From: Melastoma dodecandrum
Taxonomy: Eukaryota; Streptophyta; Magnoliopsida; Myrtales; Melastomataceae
DNA length: 64,000 bases
Assembly (NCBI GenBank): GCA_029817715.1
Contig: JARUPY010000085.1
Span: 4,402,001-4,466,000 of the forward strand
Direction: 5' to 3'
The position numbers and the translations under genes are program-made. The notes below the pieces were generated by a model. The model did no database searches. It saw only the letters and a list, made by a program, of their open reading frames with translations, and had not been told where the DNA came from. Each line of letters begins with the position of its first letter. Within the stretch, counting starts at the first letter, position 1. Positions 1 to 18,349 of this stretch are shown here, in pieces.

Positions 1-262
1 GAACACTTTCTGGCTTGTGCGGGTCTATGGAAGACAGCAAATGCTGTGGCTTTAGGAAATTAGAAAGAACCCTGCTACCCAGTCTCGGAAGATTTCTTTA
101 ATTAACACAATTCTCTTGGCACTCAAAGAGTATTAATTTCATATTAACTTTGGTTTTATACACATCCAAGATCTTCTAAGAATGTGAGTTGTTGTTTGTT
201 GTACATTAATATTGATGTCTACATAAGTGTTGTTGAGATAATTCATTTTGACATTGGAGCAG

Positions 263-960
263 TTAAACAAGCGGAATCTGCAGAGGGAGGGATGAACGAC
301 CAGATGCAGGTATTCACATGTCATATCTTATTAGCATTCCTGAGAATTATTTTCTTCCGGTGGCCTTCTTTTCCCCTGTTAGGATTTCTCTATTAGCGAA
401 ATATTTACAGTAGATGTTAGCATCTGATAGCTTTCATTTCGGCTAAAGCGATTCAGGGGGTGGTTCTTTTGTCGAGGCTGTGATGCAAAGCCGATATAAA
501 TAATGATGGGTTCTTAGTCAACTGTTGATATGCTCATTTCACAGGCTGCTTCTACAACAAGGGAGAAGGAGCTGCAAATCCAGCTGAGTGGCCTGCAGCA
601 GAGGTAATGTAGCTTCATCTTGCGCCTGATTTGATGATTGCCAATGCTTCTCCCACTGACATATACTCTCAAAACAATATCAGGTTCGGCGGCCTTGTGG
701 AAGAATTGCAGTTTCAGAAATCTAAAAACACTCGGGTGAGCACTTTCTCTTTGACCGAACTTTTTCATTGTCCAGGCTTATCCCTTGTGACATGCTTAGG
801 CTTCCTTCCTGAAAGTAGCCGATTGTATCTTTCGGTGTCGTTGGACTTCTATTGAACTCCAACTGAGCTTCTTTTGTCTTCCTTTCTGCAGTTAGAGAAG
901 CAAATAAATTCCTTGGCCAACCGAGAGAAGCGACTAAGCGAGGAGGACGTCAAAGAATGA
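263..960 (+). CDS. 3' exons of an unidentified coiled-coil protein
   Basis: Four exons keep one reading frame: 263-309, 545-603, 684-735 and 892-960, ending in TGA at 958-960. Each inner boundary is a clean GT/AG site with matching phase. The encoded tail is rich in E, K, Q and L (for example ELQIQLSGLQQR, LEKQINSLANREKR), so it should form a coiled coil. The start and most of the protein lie left of the window or before 263, and I cannot name the family. The exons are too short to stand out as open frames; splicing consistency is the main evidence. The last exon end, EEDVKE, is charged and looks like a natural C terminus. Confidence 0.6.
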
Positions 961-1384
961 AGCGGAAATCGCGAGCATCAGTGAATGGACACCCCTTCCG
1001 TGAGTACATATGGTGCAGTCATTCTTTTCTCTCTCTCTCTCTCTCTCTCTGTTTAACTTTGGTTGGGGTTGCGACGGGTTGTTAGCAGTGAGTTATTTGT
1101 AGTGATAGAGGGGGATAAAGTGGGATTCTTCTGTTCATACGCCCACCCTTGAAATTTTTGTTGTATAATCTCGTCCCTTTCTTTCTTTCTTTCTTAATTT
1201 TATGTCCGTTTATATGGAAAATCTCTCCAGCTTTAGCATCAATAATAAACGAGAACGATTTTGGACTTGTTGGAAAATACTTATTATTCCAATATCTCCT
1301 TGCTCGTGGTTTGGAACTCTTGAGCTGCTTGCTCTCTTTGATGTTTTCCATGAGGGTCAGGTCCAGAGAAGAAATGCAGTCAAG
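961..1384. other. Intergenic with CT and CTTT microsatellites
   Basis: This stretch holds the 3' flank of the coiled-coil gene. It has a CT dinucleotide run near 1028-1051 and a TTTC tetranucleotide run near 1179-1195. No gene is visible on the plus strand. On the minus strand it lies just past the DYW end of the PPR pseudogene. Confidence 0.6.
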
Positions 1385-3125
1385 TCTGCATTCTAACCAG
1401 TAGTCGCCCCACGAGCACAGGCCGTCCCTGAAATGGTGGAACCTCGTCGAATCTCTCACGATTATCTGCTTCTGGATGACCCTGGCAATGAACTTGATGA
1501 CGTTGTGGCAGTCTCGGCCAATCCTAAGGTTTTTGAAGACCCTGATCGTGGGTTGCCCGCCCGTCGAGTTCAACACGCCGAATGCCACGGCAAGCTTTTT
1601 GCTGTGGCTGCAAAGGGCCTCCTTTTCTGCCTGATCGATATCTTGCAAAACGTTTTCCGTCTTTGGCAAATGCATTTTTTTTTTAGACGGAGATCTTAGA
1701 TTAAATAAATAGTTCAAACTACAGAGTTTAGGGTTGTAGATTCTTCGTCTTGGTTCATTGCTTTTTTTGTTAGCTTGTCTGCAAGTTGATTCCTTCCTCT
1801 GGGGATATGTGTGATATTGGTTTTTTCAAAATTACTTAATAGCGATCTGTATTTAACCATAAGAGGAGAAATTAGTGGGAGTGATTGTTTTGAACCTGTT
1901 AGGTAGTGGAGGAGAGTCTCCGCGTCTATTTGGATTGCCAGTTTTAGTAGCCCTAAGTGTCTGGCTAGGCAGATGCCTTCTATGAGTGCCGAAGCTTTAG
2001 AGGCTTTTTTGGTGAATCCTTCAATCCATGTTCCCCTCTGGTCTCTGTTCACTCCTCCCAAGCCTGTAGTTAGGTGATCTTGTTTCGCACATGCATCAGT
2101 GTTGAGGGTAAAGAGTAAGTTTATTGAAGGTAGTCATGTCAATTCGCTGCCTGTTAGGGTTTCGATGGTCGTTTGTCGACAGGTAGCTGTCGTCTTCGCA
2201 CTCTTACATCCTAGTAATGCCTGTAGTTCAGCTGTCTTTGCAAGTATCGTGCCTTTTGTATTTGCTGTGGATGATTTGGTGCCAAGAGCCGCATTGTTCC
2301 TCTGGAGCCACAGATGCCAAATGGTCTGGACAAAGAGCATGTTCCGGTATATACCCTGTACTCGTGTTTATCTGGTTGTTGTGTTTAGGTTCCCAAAAAG
2401 CCATTGTTGAATTGGCTAAGATGCAAAGGGTTTAAGGGTGGGTGGCGTGCAAAGGAGGAGCCAAGTTGTTTGGGCTAGTGGACAGTCCAGCAAGGTATGT
2501 AGTAGAGCCTCATTCTCCCATTCGCATACTGGACAGATCTTCTCTAGCGTGACGTTTCTGGAAAAGAGAATATTTCGAGTGGGCAGTCTGTTCCACCACG
2601 CTTGCCAGATGAATAATTTCCTCCGGCAAATATTTAGCATCATTCATCTTTTTCCTTACATCTTGTAGAGACCTTGATAACTCTTTCGTCTGCTTGTGGC
2701 TCTTCTTCTTGATTGAGCTTCCCTGATGGTCGAGCACCCCAAGAGTAGAGATTGACGATTGCAGTACCCGCGTTAACGTTGTCATCAATCTCATGCCGGA
2801 TGATGAAATAATGCAACTCTTTTCCAAGCCTCAATAGATTCAGCTCCATACATACCGAAATAAGCAGAGATAAGATCGCCGGATTCGGCATCGTGCCACC
2901 GAGCACCATCTCCTGGAAAATATTGAGCGCTCACATATGCATCCGGCAATTCGCATAGCAGGAACACAAGGACGTCCACGAGACAACGTCTCTCACAGAC
3001 ACCAGCATCTCACTGAAGATCTGACCGGTGCCTTCCACGCATTTGCACCCGGCGTACACATGGATCAAAGAATTCCCAATGAGCCTTCCCCGTACAGCCC
3101 CCCAAGCGCGAGTTTGGTTACAAAA
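1385..3125 (-). pseudogene. PPR-DYW protein pseudogene interrupted by a LINE
   Basis: Minus-strand translation gives PPR motifs (NSLIHVYAGCKCVEG, DVVSWTSL, GKELHYFIIRHE) between about 3125 and 2660. After the LINE at 1675-2650 comes a DYW domain end: HSKKLAVAFG, RVFKNLRIGRDCHNVIKFI, IVRDSTRFHHFRDG and final GDYW near 1396. Family members edit organellar RNA C-to-U. Here the PPR part changes frame more than once (for example near 3075 and 2925) and has an internal stop. The usual stop after DYW is displaced: TGG is followed by TTAG rather than TAG. The reading resumes on both sides of the LINE at a lysine-rich joint, so the LINE landed inside the gene. A functional product is unlikely. The upstream limit is uncertain. 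Confidence 0.85.
1675..2650 (-). mobile_element. 5'-truncated LINE (zf-RVT plus RNase H part)
   Basis: In one minus-strand frame there is a reverse-transcriptase zinc-binding domain (IWQAWWNRLPTRNILF, CPVCEWENEALLHTLLDCP; about 2640-2416). An RNase H domain of RVT_3 type follows (LNTDACAKQDH, GLGGVNRDQRGTWIEGF, AIQIDAETLLHYL, ADKLTKKAMN; about 2100-1720). At least two stops separate the pieces. The 3' end is an A-run on the minus strand (T-run at about 1675-1684), as expected for target-primed retrotransposition. The reverse transcriptase core and endonuclease are absent, so the copy is 5' truncated and inactive. A clear target-site duplication was not found. Confidence 0.85.
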
Positions 3126-3752
3126 TAAAGTTCCAACGAGCCTTCCCCATTCAGCCGATCTAATAATCCTTCACATGGACAAAGGGATTCCACATCAAAG
3201 CCAACCAAATAACAACACTCTTACTATAACCATAACGCCAACAACTACGGCCTCCTTCCCCGTCACGTAACGAGAGAACCCTGGGACAAACGGTCTGACT
3301 TCAGCACTTTCGTCCACAGAAAACCTCCATTTATTATTATTACACTACCCAACTAGACTTGGCAAGATAAAGCTATCATCAGCAACCGCATCTGCTGCCC
3401 CTGCAATCTTCACCAGAAAGGAAACGATGGAGCAAATACCCAAATTGAAGTTGGAAGCAGCAAAGCATTCTCGGCTGCCTGTAAGAGAAATTAATTAATG
3501 GGGAAAGGAATGAACTTTTTGACATCCCATCGAATCAAAATCAACAATCGTGAGTACAACCCCAGATTAATCACATCCCTCTCTACAGGAATTAATCCAT
3601 CCATCACCCCACCTAAAATCAAACATCACATTCTTGTTCTTCTTCGTCATCTCTGCTGTCTACATTGTAACTTGCAGCAAACATTATCCAAAACCTGCAA
3701 ATGGGTAAGGAAGGATAAAGGAAAAAACGACGACCCAAAATCTCCTTCCTTT
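3126..3752. other. Intergenic, including RPL12 3' flank
   Basis: There is no convincing coding region. A short stretch near 3130-3200 resembles the neighbouring PPR relic (the words GAGCCTTCCCC and CACATGGA occur in both), suggesting more decayed PPR sequence. The right half is probably the 3' untranslated region and terminator of the plastid L12 gene. Confidence 0.5.
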
Positions 3753-4307
3753 CTAAGCAATGGAGACTTTGGCGCCGGCCTCCTCGAGCTGCTTCTTGGC
3801 GTCCTCGGCCTCGTCCTTCGAGACCCCTTCCTTGAACTTCTTGGGCAACCCCTCTATCAGTTCCTTCGCCTCCTTCAACGCCAGGCTTGTCAGTCCCCTC
3901 ACCGCCTTGATCACAGCAATCCTAGCGTTGCTGGGGACGTCCTCGATGACCACGTCGAACTCCGTCTTCTCCTCCGCGACGGCAGCCTCCGCTGCTCCCG
4001 CCCCTCCGGAAGCGGCCACGGCGACCGCGGCAGGGGCAAAGGCGGCGGCGGACACCCCGAGCTTGTCCTGGAGGTAGTCAACGAGGGAGCGGGCCTCGGA
4101 TAGGGTTAGGGAGGAAATCTCGTCGCCCAGCTTGAGGACTTTCTCAGGGGCCTCGACGGAGGCGGTGACTCGGGGGAAGGTAGGGGAACGAGCGTTGGCT
4201 GGGCGGAAGAGGCGGAGGCGGAGGGGATTGGGCAGGAGGAGGGACTTGGAGTAGGAAGAGGAGGAAGGGATTGGGGTAAGGGCTGAGAAGGGAGAGAAGG
4301 TCGCCAT
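3753..4307 (-). CDS. RPL12: Plastid ribosomal protein bL12 precursor (L7/L12)
   Basis: An uninterrupted 184-residue reading frame. bL12 forms the stalk of the 50S subunit of plastid ribosomes and recruits translation factors. Residues 1 to about 50 are rich in S, P, L and R and poor in acids, as in a chloroplast transit peptide. Mature sequence begins near [11 protein letters not shown]. The dimerising helices carry [20 protein letters not shown], then an alanine-rich hinge ([16 protein letters not shown]), then the C-terminal domain ([32 protein letters not shown], ending KVSIA). The start at 4307 (MATFSPF) is preferred because the 22 codons upstream include the translated poly-C tract and give a length outside the family norm. 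It is a single-exon gene with a C17 tract in its leader. Confidence 0.93.
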   Translation of the reverse strand: MATFSPFSALTPIPSSSSYSKSLLLPNPLRLRLFRPANARSPTFPRVTASVEAPEKVLKLGDEISSLTLSEARSLVDYLQDKLGVSAAAFAPAAVAVAASGGAGAAEAAVAEEKTEFDVVIEDVPSNARIAVIKAVRGLTSLALKEAKELIEGLPKKFKEGVSKDEAEDAKKQLEEAGAKVSIA

Positions 4308-4339
4308 TGATGAAGAGACAACGAAGGAAGTGATGAGAA

Positions 4340-4356
4340 GGGGGGGGGGGGGGGGG
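4340..4356 (-). repeat. Poly(C)17 tract in RPL12 leader
   Basis: A run of 17 G on the plus strand is C17 on the coding strand, 33-49 bases upstream of the RPL12 start codon. Two other genes in the window have similar tracts in the same place. Confidence 0.9.
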
Positions 4357-4893
4357 ACTTTTGGATAAGACAAGGTTTGGTTTTTTTGTATGGAGGAGGA
4401 GAAAGAAGTTGGTTGGTTAGGACAGGATTTGAAGTGTGTAAGAGAAGTTGGTTACAATTCCTGTTAATAATAATAACGTGTTTTTCCTCCTTCATTAAAC
4501 AATATGGAATAATTGCGAGTGGTGTTCGTTCTGATAAAACCTCTTTACTATGTTTCAAATTTAAGATAAGTCTTAAATGAAATATCGAGTCATAGCCAGC
4601 GCCTTTCAAAATGAAAATTAGAAAAAGAAAAGGAGAGAGAGGTGCCGTATGAATAGGAGGAGGAAGAGGAGATGGTAAAACTAGTTAGGAGGTAGAGGAA
4701 CAGTCCCTCCTATCTATTATCATCACATCACTGTCACCAACAGTAACTCTTTCCCACTAATTTATTCGTAGCCAATTGTTACAACAGGGGGGAGGGGGTG
4801 TTTCAAGTAACTTTACACCCCAGACCCCGAAAAGAAAAAGGCTCAGTGAGCGAGGGAGGGAGGGACGGAGTTCCATCACCATCACCATCACCA
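4357..4893. other. Intergenic between RPL12 and MDAR4 3' end
   Basis: This is the upstream region of RPL12 and the 3' untranslated region of the MDAR4-type gene. Directly after the MDAR4 stop lies an ATC/ACC trinucleotide repeat (about 4872-4898 on the plus strand). No coding region is seen. Confidence 0.6.
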
Positions 4894-7863
<2,970 letters not shown>

Positions 7864-7915
7864 CTATCTCCGTACGGACGTGGCGGGTGGTGGGAGTTAG
7901 TTGGCAGGTGGTTGA

Positions 7916-7931
7916 GGGGGGGGGGGGGGGG
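7916..7931 (-). repeat. Poly(C)16 tract upstream of MDAR4
   Basis: A run of 16 G on the plus strand is C16 on the coding strand, 62-77 bases upstream of the MDAR4 start codon, probably within the leader or at the core promoter. Confidence 0.9.
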
Positions 7932-9389
7932 CAGCTAGGCTTTGCGGGACGCCATCGAAGAAGAAGACGACGACGAAAGGAAAAACGGTGGTCAATGATC
8001 CCTGCGACCGTGTGCACTTACCATTCTACCCTTGACCCCAAATTAATTTTAAATATGACTAGAAATAATGTAGTTTTTTTTTTCTTTTTTATAAAGAAGA
8101 AAAAAGTTAGTGTAAAGATTGGGATTGGCTTGTTTTTTTTATCCACCTAAAAAAAACCCCCAAAATTTCCAAACCCATAGAAAATTATTATTTTTTTATG
8201 TTATCCGAATGTTTTCTTTTTAAGGAAAAAAAAAAAGATGTGGTTGGACTCGGTTGCAGATAATGTTTCGAGGGAGAGACACGCCAACCAAGAAAAAATA
8301 AAATTAAAACAAAACCCATTTAAAGTAATTTTTTTAAAAAAATATTTACTTGATGGGATTTGGAGAATCTCATCTGGGTGTTTAATTAATTAAATTAATC
8401 ACTTCAAAAGGTAAAAAAGCAAATACTTGATAAGATTTTGTGTGTGAAAGAAAAGTCCAAGAAGGTAAGAACTGTGTTCAATGCCATAACGCGGTTATTG
8501 ACATCATCTTTGTAAAGTAAAGAGGCACATGAAGTGTTTTATTGCATTAATCCTCCATCCCCATGTGACTGAATTGAAATGAATATTCGTACTCCTTTTA
8601 TCTGCCCAGCTGCTTCATATTTGAGCCAAGATCCAGTGAGGAAAGATTAGGCACATATCCGAATCATATGTGTAAAAAGGCAGACCTTTTCCCGCCTTTC
8701 TAAACAAAATTTTTTTTGGTCTGTCGTGTTTTTATGTGTTGATCGTGTTTGGTAAATGTAACCGGTGGAACGACACTATCCCCCTGTACTTAGCGCCCAA
8801 AAAAGACAGCGGACACGCGTGGTCGAGTTAGGCGATGTTACTTTAATGCCATCGTCTCCTCGTCGTCCTCACGGCAGCGGCTGTGGTGAGAAGAAAAGGC
8901 ATGTGCTTTCTGTTCCGTTCACATAACATGCAACTGCATGACAGTCATTATCCTTTAAAGCTTTTAGGAGCATGTGGGATCAGTTCCATGCATATCCGCG
9001 GCTCTCTCCTTCGATGTGTTGACGACGCCAACTCCGACGAAGAACATGGAATCGAGAAGAAGTTTGTAACGTGTGGGGATAAATTCAGGGGTGAATGAGA
9101 AAGAAGAGCAGTAGTATGTCTCTCTCATTACACAAAACGAAGGGGAGGGTATATTTCTCTTTACGTACAAACCATGCACGCACGCATCAAATGTACAAAA
9201 TCACCAAATTATCATACATTACAACATTCATATAACTCCTCCCCCACCCCCACATTAAACTTATGTCCGTTTGATTACGTTGGCTAGCAAACCCCTGTGA
9301 TATATGATTATTTGTTTGTCTCGCCCAATATTTCTCGCGAGGACTGCTATTATACTAGGTCGCATCGCATGTGATTGTCGCGAACTTAT
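7932..9389. other. Intergenic, MDAR4 promoter side and MYB 3' side
   Basis: AT-rich, with several A or T runs (8070-8110, 8190-8235, 8320-8345). No convincing coding region on either strand. The part near 9390 should hold the 3' untranslated region of the MYB gene. Short open frames here lack family similarity. Confidence 0.55.
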
Positions 9390-11405
9390 TTAGTCCCCGT
9401 TCAGTAGTTGCATCGACCATAGATACTCCATGTTCCAGTAACCAGACTCAATCGTCGGCTCCACTGACGGGATCCCAACAGACGGGAAACCAGGGTCCAT
9501 GACGAGACTCTGCTGGAAGGAAGGATGCGGGGAGTAAGCGTCCTGCATAGGGTGGTCGACCATGCACGAGGAGAAATGGCCGCTCGAGCTCGTGCCCGTG
9601 GTCGCGCGTTGGTAGTGAGGATGGTCATGGATGGACACGTGATGGGGGTCATGACCGGGCGGGGCGTGCTGCAAGGGGAACCCCGGGGGATCACTCTGCT
9701 TGATGTGCTTCTGAATCCTTGTCCTCCAAAAGTTCTTAATCTCATTGTCCGTCCTCCCCGGCAGATGCTTAGCGATCTTCGACCACCTATCATTAGTCCA
9801 TCGCAAACCATTACCGAGTTAATATAACTTTTCCGGAGGGTCAATGTGCATGTGAAGGGACGATAGAAAGTTCGCTATAACAAAGGCGATGATGGGGAGG
9901 GTGGGGGTATTTCGAACACGTTGGGGGAGTTTAAAACGTGGGGGAAATGGAGAACGAGAGATAGATAGGGGCAGCAGAACAAAAGTAAATGTGGTACCAC
10001 TGAATTGTTTTTCTGGTATGTGCTGTCCGAATTCAAACATTGTCATGTTAGAATCGGGTATGGGAAAACGACCAAACAACATGTTAAAACTTGGGGATTG
10101 AGTATGGCTCAAGTCAATTCGGACACCAAATTCTTGTTATCCACAAATGGGACTCCAACATGTGACAAAACCCAAAATCGGGTTCTGCCCGAATTGAAAA
10201 CAAAAGTGGAAATTTTCTTTATTTCCAAGTCAAGGATGGGGGGATGGGGTTTGTGCTCTTTATGATTGGGCAGCTGTCTTCCTATGGATTTGTTAGGTAG
10301 GTTGATAAATGGATTTTCCATGATTAATAAAGTTAAGGGTCAAAGTAAATTAAAGGAGGAAGAAAGAAAACTTTATACATGTAAATTAAAAAAAAAAACA
10401 AAAAAAAAAACAATGTGGGCAGGGTTTTAAATGATGAGATCCAGTTTTTATTTTCATTTGTGAGGTTATTACAAAAAAAAGGAAAATTTTTTTAAAAATT
10501 AATCACTATTTAGAGATTGTATTGATGAAAGTTGTCGTTTTAGATTGGTTACTTATGAATTCAATCAAAATGGTTTTTGGGACTTGACTTCGGTTCAAGC
10601 CCAGACCATCATTCATTGTGAATGAAATAAGAAATATTTGATTTTTGATACAGAAGAAGAAGTTGGTGGCTTCGGATTTTGCAAGCCAAAAAAAAAAATG
10701 AAACTATATGTGAAATCATCCCAGCCACGAGTAGAAGTTCACCATGTGCTTGGAATCGATTTTGTGGCCAGGAATTTGTATACTCAGACTCGCCAAAACG
10801 ACTAACATGTTCGTTAGATGTGTTCCCTCTAATTTCTCTTTCGTGTATTCATATGGAAGTTGATCCAAGCTAAGGGATTTAGGTGTTGTGTTTTGCGAAA
10901 TGGTCTTTCCGAAAACCAAAAGAAGAAGAAGAAGAGGAAGAAAGAAGAAACCGGACGTGCGATTTTGCTCGGTTTTTTTACGTATTCATGGAAAGGTAGC
11001 GGGCGAAGGAATGGAGTAGTGTAACGTCACGAAACCTCACCTGTTTCCCCACTTGGCATGCAGCTCCATGATCAAAAGGTGCTCCTCCGGGGTAATGTTC
11101 CCGCGCCGTACGTCTGGCCTCAGGTAGTTCAGCCACCTCAGTCGGCAGCTCTTCCCGGTACGTTTAAGACCTGCCCAATGTCATGAAAGGAAAGGAACGA
11201 TTAAAAACCCCATGTCACGTTTGCCTCAACAAGTAACACGCAAGGGCGCGTATGACTTACCGGCAGCCTTGGCGAGGGAGTTCCAGACGCCTTCGCCGTG
11301 GTTAGCGATGTAATTGATGAGGATGAGGTCTTCTTCCATGGTCCAAGGGCCTTTCCTCACCTCTGGATCTAGGGAATTGTTGTTGCTGCATGGCTTCTTA
11401 TCCAT
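9390..11405 (-). CDS. MYB21: R2R3-MYB transcription factor, MYB21/24 type (subgroup 19)
   Basis: Three exons: 11261-11405, 11041-11170 and 9390-9786, giving 223 residues. The R2 repeat starts [23 protein letters not shown], with its tryptophans. R3 runs through [24 protein letters not shown] to [19 protein letters not shown]. The two introns sit at the usual R2R3-MYB positions: after KAAG in R2 and within WGNRW in R3. The C terminus carries [16 protein letters not shown], the subgroup 19 motif of MYB21, MYB24 and MYB57. In Arabidopsis these act downstream of jasmonate in stamen and petal maturation; that role is inferred here only by family. The middle region (residues about 130-190) is rich in His and Pro. 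The 1.25-kb second intron contains no recognisable element. Which of the three paralogues this matches cannot be settled by eye. Confidence 0.9.
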
Positions 11406-13962
11406 GGTCCAAGAGAAAGAAACTAAACTTTATATGATAATATTTTTTTAGAGAAAATATAGAAGAGGGAGAGAAGCGAATGAGTTTGGTTTGTTTGCAT
11501 GAGTTTGGTACTTATAGGACATGAATGTTGTTATTCTTTTTTATGATATGGTAATTAATGACAATTTATTTTTACTTTAAAAATATTGGTACTTTAAAAA
11601 TATGAATTTTTTTTACCATTATAAAAAAAAGAGAGAGGCCATCGAATTATTTAACCTCGAAATGAAATTACATGCTCAATTTTATATTAATGGTTGTACC
11701 AAAAATAACCCCGAGTTGAATTTTTGTGTGCTTCGGTTCGGGTATTTAAATAGCATGATTTCATGGAGGTCGAACTGGCCGGTGTGCATATGCTCGACTC
11801 GAGTATCAGAGATTCAGAAGCGGGCAATCGGGTCGATCCCGATCGAAGTAATAACCCTAGGCCATGACGTTACTTCAAAAGTATTTCTTGACGAATGGAT
11901 CGGATGCTCGATTTTGATCCATCCATTCGAATGGCTTTTTTGATCCATCCTGTTAGAGTAGCAACAGCAGGATCCCTAGTTGCATCGGTTTCAGGATATC
12001 GCTATGAACTAAGATTATCATCGTAAATCTGAAGCTAGGATGCCGTTCCAACGTTCACTCTCCCAGTTCGAATAACAGTAATGGTCCTTTAGAAATAGGA
12101 TCTACGTAGGTAATGAACGAGCTCAAGTGAAAGAAGATCTCGATTCTAGCTCATAACTGGTAAACTTCCACTCATGATCCGAATGAAGATGAACACAGAG
12201 GTAGGATTAATTTTAAAGAATACCCTGGGCACAATCTTTCAGATCTAAATCTAAGCGGTTGTCGATTCCCCAGCCATGTCGAGAGCCCGATCCGAGACGC
12301 ATACCTATGACGCGATGAGAGCGGAGACGACATACTTATCCCCTTGCGAATGCCTTGAAGACAAACTGATACTACCAAACATGGGAATTTCCTCTTCATT
12401 CTAAGGCACTCGTTTATGGCATAATCAATCGAAAATAAAACGTGGCCACTAACAGAGATCGTTATTATTTAGTATTAAAGCAAGGAGATTTAGGCCTAAC
12501 TGATTGTGAGCCACAAATTTTATAAATCGGCAAAAGGGGGAATTCGAGTACAAGAATACGCTTAGGAGGGAGGGAGGGGGCTGTGTTTATTGCATGAACA
12601 CAAGAACGACAACAGACTCTTGATTTAGTTATGACTAATCCCTAACTTTTTAAAACAAAAGAAATGATTATCAGCCACATATGGAATCAATACAAGAAAC
12701 GATGCTACTCGCTAGGCCCGAAACGTTTGAGATGGAAAGCTAATTGGGAGGATTGTCATTAATGGAAAAGCGCCATTATGTGGTGGATGGGTGATGTCCA
12801 AAAGGAATGATTAATTAATACATTCGTTAACATGGCGCATGTTGCTACTGGTAAATGATTTGGACACGAAACTGGTAGCGCTAAGGGGAGCGAGAGAGAG
12901 ATGGGGAAAATTAAAAAGAGAAGAAAGAATGTAAAAAGGGGTTGGGAAATTGGGGCCGCCATCATCATGTCAGTTTAACTTTTTCTCAGAATGGAAAGAT
13001 CACTACTTTCATTTCATCCTTTATGAAGCAGGGGTTTGTTAAGAGATGGGGAGAGAGATTGGAAGAGAGGTTCTTGAGGAATTTGAGGCAAAATGACTCT
13101 CAATTTTACCAACTTTAACCCATCGATCAAGAGGGGGGGGACAGCACACGACACACGACCCTCGACACGACACACAGGTGCATGTGAGAGCAAAAGACTA
13201 GAAAAATGAAACATGAACTCCTTATTTTTCTTTGGACAGCAAACATTAAGCCACCCACCCCACCCCTCCGGAAAGAGATAATCCCAAATCCCAGCCACAT
13301 ATTAGTCTCTCCATCTAATAATAATCAACAAGGAATAATCGATAATAAAGTAGGAAAAAGCAAAGCCATGATTTGGGGAAGAAGATGAGAGGAACATGTG
13401 AGGCTTTTACGGTTGTACTTTCAAAATTATAAAAAAAAATTTTAAGTGTCACAAGGAGGGAGATGGAGAAAGGAGCTAGCTTATGGCTAACAACCATTCC
13501 TAATCACACACGTTATTGTACTTATCCCGTTGCATGATCCCATCGTCAACCAAATAACAAAAATAAAAAAAAAGTGACCACACCCCACGATTCTACCACT
13601 TAACTTTTACTACTACTCAACCCAACTTGATCACGTGCTTTGTCCTAACAGTTCTTCCCTCTTTAAGAATCAGTTACCAAAGCATAATCATAATCCCCAA
13701 AGTTTATATCATAACACTGGCACAAGCAAACTTAGTAACGTCATTACATGTTTTAAAAACGCAGAAGCGGCGACTAGACTAGACTAGACTAGACGACTCC
13801 ACGGCATTAAAAAAAAAAAACAAACAAACAAACTTCAAGCCCACTCTCTTTCCCATCACAAGTATTCAACCCAGAGATTAACAAGCAGGGGGAGCTTTTT
13901 ACGCACGTTTCATGCCTTCCCTCGGAAACCCCCTGGTGTGATCGGAACTGTCTCCTAGTGGC
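11406..13962. other. Intergenic, MYB promoter and ARF1 3' side
   Basis: About 2.5 kb. A TATA-like CTATAAG on the minus strand near 11511-11517 lies about 105 bases upstream of the MYB start. Plus-strand open frames such as 11602-11943 show no family features. A short GACTA pentanucleotide array lies near 13775-13796. The last few bases before 13963 belong to the ARF1 3' untranslated region. I see no gene or complete mobile element. Confidence 0.5.
13775..13796. repeat. (GACTA)n pentanucleotide microsatellite
   Basis: About four perfect tandem copies of GACTA, followed by GACGACTCC. It lies in the 3' flank of the ARF1 gene. Confidence 0.8.
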
Positions 13963-17335
<3,373 letters not shown>

Positions 17336-17340
17336 GCAAT
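17336..17340. repeat. Target-site duplication, left copy (GCAAT)
   Basis: GCAAT directly precedes the left LTR and is repeated exactly after the right LTR at 30306-30310. A 5-bp duplication is the integration signature of Ty3/gypsy elements. Confidence 0.95.
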
Positions 17341-18349
17341 TGTTCGCGCACGAAACGGATCACGTTGGAAATATTTGGCAATGGACTCACAGTAGTTATA
17401 TTGTGGTCGCCAGTAAGAAGATGCACAATTTTATTGAAATCAAATGCAAGTCTTACAATCTTAATGAATAAAGGAAACAGGGCTTACAGCCATTAAAAAT
17501 GGAAAAAGAGCGCAAGTATTGATGACGATGTGGAAATCCGTGACGGTGGAGAACTTGTGACGAAGGCCTTGGAAGCTCGCTCCGTCGGTGGTGGTCGCTG
17601 GCGGGAGGCTGTGACGAAGGCCCTACGAGCTCACTCCGTCGGTGGTGTCGCTGGCGGGGGTTGACAGCAAAGGCCCTACGAGCTCACTCTGCTGGCGGAG
17701 GGAGGTTGACCTACAAACCGGGTCGAGGTATCTAATTTCCTAAAGTTGACGAACAAACTTCAGTGTTTTGGCTGTGTGTGGTCGTACCCTGTCTTGAAAA
17801 ATTCCTCTGCTATTTATAGAGGACTTGTACGTGATTAACGCGTAACAGATAGATCGTTTTGCAGATCGTGTTATAGATCGTGATCCCTAATGTCGTGGGA
17901 GTGTCTCAACAACCCCCTTGATATATGGGATCACGTTCCTGGATATTTAAGATCAGTTACGATCTTTAACAAACGTGATTGAAAATGAATAAATTTATTT
18001 CAACCTCGTCGACTTGGCTGATCTGTACGGACTACGATCGACTTGGTCGACTTATCCAGGATTCCGTCGACTTGACCATACTAGTAGACCTAGCTATTGT
18101 TGAGTCATCTTGATTGACTTTGATCACCATACTCTTTCGTTGTGAGTCGACCTAGTCGACCCCGTTCATAAGTTAACCTAGTCGACTTCATCATAAATCG
18201 ACCTAGTCGACTTCGTCATGGGTCGGTCTAATCGACTTCGTCGTGAGTCGGCCTATACGACTATATCTTGGGCCGACTCGGAGTGTGACTTGAGGGAATA
18301 CTGGGTTTCTGTTCTAAACCCAGGCCCAAAATTAATTGCCATGTCAACA
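17341..18349 (-). repeat. 3' LTR of the gypsy element
   Basis: 1009 bp. In element sense it starts TGTTGACATGG and ends GCGCGAACA. It contains a TATA box on the minus strand (CTATAAATAG at 17810-17819) and an AATAAA polyadenylation-type signal on the minus strand near 17433. About four degenerate 28-30-bp repeats rich in GTCGAC lie near 18140-18265. Confidence 0.95.
18140..18265. repeat. GTCGAC-rich tandem repeats in the LTR
   Basis: Units of the type AGTCGACCTAGTCGACTTCGTCAT follow one another with a period of about 28-30 bp and some divergence. The right LTR has the same array near 30097-30220. The palindrome GTCGAC recurs many times. Confidence 0.75.

Noticed and set aside
11602..11943. 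A 113-codon plus-strand frame in the MYB-ARF1 intergenic region
   Set aside because: No recognisable domain, AT-rich start and no splice context.
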